From: Primorskyibacter marinus
Lineage (GTDB): Bacteria > Pseudomonadota > Alphaproteobacteria > Rhodobacterales > Rhodobacteraceae
Assembly: GCF_003313245.1 (NCBI RefSeq)
Contig: NZ_QJSD01000013.1
Location: 6,757 to 70,756, forward strand
Direction of reading: 5' to 3'
DNA: 64,000 nucleotides
Shown here piece by piece: positions 62,183 to 64,000 of this stretch. Position 1 is the first letter of the stretch. Each line of letters opens with the position of its first letter. The position numbers and the translations under genes were made by a program. The notes under the pieces were generated by a model. It made no database searches. It was not told the origin of the DNA and saw nothing but the letters and a program-made list of their open reading frames with translations.

Positions 62183-62779
62183 ATGGCCGGAAAAAATGCG
62201 CCTTTGGCGTCACTTATCCTGATCCGTCACGCGCCGATTGCCGAACAGGGCCGCCTGTTCGGGCGCACCGATGCGCCGGCATGTCTGGATGCGGCTGACA
62301 TCCCGGGTTTGCGACGGTGCCTTGGCGGCGTCGCACAGGTGATCAGCAGCCCCGCACGCAGGTGCCGCCAAACGGCTGCTGCGATCTGGACCGATGGCCG
62401 CGACATACCAGCGGATGCAAGGCTGTGGGAGCAGAGTTTCGGCGACCACGAAGGGCTGGCTTATGCCGAATTGCCCGACCTTGGCCCGCTGGAAGGGGCA
62501 GATCTGGCTGCTTACGCGCCACCCAAAGGCGAAAGTTTCAATGCGGTTTGCGCCCGCGCATGGCCTGCCTTGCAGGAACTGGCCGAACGCGCCCATGCCA
62601 TAGACGGCCCGATTGCGCTTGTTGTTCACGCGGGGATCGTCAGGGCGGCGATTGCTCAGGTTGTCGCAGTCCCCAGCGCCGCGCTTGCATTCGAGGTCGC
62701 GCCGCTTTCGCTGAGCAGGTTCAGGGTTGGCCCTTCAGGGCTTGTCGCTATTTCCAGCGTGAACGAGACGGCCCGATGA
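62183..62779 (+). CDS. histidine phosphatase (alpha-ribazole phosphatase-like)
   Basis: 198 residues from MAGKN. Histidine phosphatase: LILIRHAPI (catalytic His about 15, RHA instead of RHG), SSPARRCRQTA, LWEQSFGDHEGLAY and VVHAGIVRAAI near the end. In B12 clusters such enzymes (CobC of Salmonella) remove phosphate from alpha-ribazole phosphate or cobalamin phosphate. It diverges from cobU with a gap of 52 bases, so both promoters share that space. Overlaps the kinase gene downstream by ATGA. Confidence 0.85.
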   Translation: MAGKNAPLASLILIRHAPIAEQGRLFGRTDAPACLDAADIPGLRRCLGGVAQVISSPARRCRQTAAAIWTDGRDIPADARLWEQSFGDHEGLAYAELPDLGPLEGADLAAYAPPKGESFNAVCARAWPALQELAERAHAIDGPIALVVHAGIVRAAIAQVVAVPSAALAFEVAPLSLSRFRVGPSGLVAISSVNETAR

Positions 62780-63576
62780 TCCACGCGCCGCGCAGGGTCT
62801 TTGGGCATTTTGGGGAATGGATGCAAGGTCGTCTGATGCCGGATGGCGAGGTTGCGTTGATCACCCTGCCGTGTCGCGCCTTGTGGGTGCAGATCGAAAC
62901 CGACGGGGCCGCGAATGCAGACAGTGCGATGTTCCCGCCCGACCAGCTTGCGCGGTTCCGCCATGCTCTGCGTCTTGGCGCTGCGCCATGGCCGCGACTG
63001 TCGTCAAACATACCGCCCGGATGCGGTGCCGGGGCATCCTCTGCCACCCTGACGGCACTTGCTTATGGCGCGGGCTTTTCCGGTCCGCCGATGGATCTTG
63101 CACAGGCCTGTCTTGACATAGAGGGCGCGACAGATCCTTTGATGTGGCCTGCGCCCGATGCGATGATCTGGGCATCGCGCAGCGGCCGCATCGTGGATAC
63201 GGTCCCGCCGCCGCCGCCCTGCGTGATTGTCGGAGGCTATTGGGGCGCGCCCGAGCGTACCGATGCTTTCGACACGGCGTTCCCCGATATATCCGACCTG
63301 ATCACGCCTTGGTGCGCCGCGGCACGTTCCGGGGATCTGTCGAGCCTTGGGCGACTGGCCAGCATATCGGCCAGCCGTTGCACCGCCTTGCGCGGCCCGC
63401 GCGATCCCATGGCGGACCTTGCCGAAGATCTGGGTGCTCTCGGCGTCGTGCGGGCGCATACGGGATCGGCCCGAGGTCTGATATTTCGGCCTGACTCTGT
63501 TCCGGAAGGTTCGACGGCGGCGCTGGAAATAGCAGGACTGAACGGCGTTTTCCAGTTTGCAACGGGGCTGGCATGA
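62776..63576 (+). CDS. GHMP kinase, PduX/BluE-like L-threonine kinase
   Basis: 266 residues. GHMP kinase with ATP loop IPPGCGAGASSATLTALAYG (about 77-96) and the N-terminal GHFGEWMQGRL that PduX-type threonine kinases share; the C-terminal GHMP block HTGSARGLIFRP follows near 222. It likely makes L-threonine phosphate, the precursor of the aminopropanol linker used by CbiB. Placed between the phosphatase and cbiB genes, with four-base overlaps on both sides. Confidence 0.82.
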   Translation: MIHAPRRVFGHFGEWMQGRLMPDGEVALITLPCRALWVQIETDGAANADSAMFPPDQLARFRHALRLGAAPWPRLSSNIPPGCGAGASSATLTALAYGAGFSGPPMDLAQACLDIEGATDPLMWPAPDAMIWASRSGRIVDTVPPPPPCVIVGGYWGAPERTDAFDTAFPDISDLITPWCAAARSGDLSSLGRLASISASRCTALRGPRDPMADLAEDLGALGVVRAHTGSARGLIFRPDSVPEGSTAALEIAGLNGVFQFATGLA

Positions 63577-64000
63577 GTTTTGCGTTAATGATCCTGATCG
63601 GTACGTTGATCGACATTTGCCTTGGCTGGCCAGCGGCCTTGTATGCGCGCATCGGCCATCCCGTTGGCTGGATTGGAAAGGTAATTTCGGAATGTGATGA
63701 AAGGCTGAACCATGGTGGCCGCAACCGGCGCATGTTGGGCGGTCTGTTGACGGTCGCGGTCTGTTTGGCCGTTGCCGTTCTGCCGGCCCTGGCGCTGCAA
63801 ATGGTTTTGCCCGATGGCGTTCTGGGCCTGTGTCTGGGGGGCCTTCTGGCATGGCCGCTGATCGCGCTGCGGTCTATGCACGATCATGTCCATGCCGTCG
63901 CCCGCCCGCTTGTCGCAGGTGATCTTGTCGGCGCGCGTCGGGCGGTGTCGATGATTGTCGGGCGTGATCCAGCCCAGCTTGACCAGCACGGGGTTGCGCG
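63573..64000 (+). CDS. cbiB: adenosylcobinamide-phosphate synthase CbiB/CobD (3' end outside window)
   Basis: Only the first 142 codons are present. The start is ATG at 63573, overlapping the kinase stop. Membrane protein: LIGTLIDICLGWPAALYARIGHPVGWIGKVI matches the CbiB N-terminus (DxxLGDP...HPV-W-G), and LALRSMHDHVHAVARPLVAGDLVGARRAVSMIVGRD matches the cytoplasmic loop AR-AVSMIVGRDT. It attaches the aminopropanol (phosphate) linker to cobyric acid. Confidence 0.92.
   Translation, partial: MSFALMILIGTLIDICLGWPAALYARIGHPVGWIGKVISECDERLNHGGRNRRMLGGLLTVAVCLAVAVLPALALQMVLPDGVLGLCLGGLLAWPLIALRSMHDHVHAVARPLVAGDLVGARRAVSMIVGRDPAQLDQHGVA

Noticed and set aside
1-64000. CRISPR arrays, prophage genes or toxin-antitoxin pairs
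   Set aside because: None recognised on either strand; repeats present are protein-coding or operator-like.

Overview
The window is about 63-65% GC by eye, gene-dense and built of translationally coupled operons. Gene content (aerobic cob pathway with CobG and CobN, fdsGBACD formate dehydrogenase, nadABC, Cys-rich ArsR with ACR3 and ArsH, Roseobacter-type VWA repeats) points to an alphaproteobacterium of the Rhodobacterales. No rRNA, CRISPR array, prophage or intact insertion sequence was recognised. One tRNA with a CAU anticodon lies at 39462-39538.

Layout. 1-3671: the 3' end of a repeat-rich secreted protein, two SH3-type secreted proteins and an integral membrane protein. 4069-10817: a TPP-riboswitch-controlled thiamine operon (thiD remnant, thiO, thiS, thiG, thiE, thiF, thiY, tenA remnant, thiZ, thiX); thiD and tenA are internally deleted but keep their ends and their ATGA couplings. 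10818-14523: a panC fragment, then nadC, nadB and nadA on the minus strand. 15117-22058: a LysR regulator and a soluble NAD-linked molybdenum formate dehydrogenase. 22936-25605: an arsenic operon containing a dead arsC remnant. 26117-34284: an aromatic ortho-cleavage cluster. 34712-39120: two regulators with small detoxification-type proteins. 39462-64000: a nearly complete aerobic B12 pathway with two cobalamin riboswitches and a cobalt ECF transporter.

The most interesting region is 26117-34284. A two-component flavin monooxygenase, an intradiol dioxygenase, a muconate cycloisomerase-like enzyme and a LysR regulator face a second operon encoding a small SCP2-like protein, an alpha/beta hydrolase and a BKACE-family beta-keto acid cleavage enzyme. 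I see no PcaIJ/PcaF genes, so I infer that BKACE may perform the last carbon-carbon cleavage, giving acetoacetate and a CoA ester. A free-standing FMN adenylyltransferase (RibF N-domain only) sits beside the flavin reductase, which suggests a dedicated FAD supply. Both operons carry the same 16-bp palindrome, GGTAT-N6-ATACC, upstream (26117-26132 and 32565-32580), which ties them into one inferred regulon.

The B12 region runs from corrin ring synthesis (cobA, I, G, J, M, F, K, L, H, B) through cobalt insertion (cobN, probably with CobW), adenosylation (cobO), amidation (cobQ) and nucleotide loop assembly (cbiB, cobU, cobT, cobS, a phosphatase and a GHMP kinase). cobK lies antisense inside the operon. 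Both cobalamin riboswitches are followed by hairpins that can hide the Shine-Dalgarno region of the next gene, which suggests translational control.
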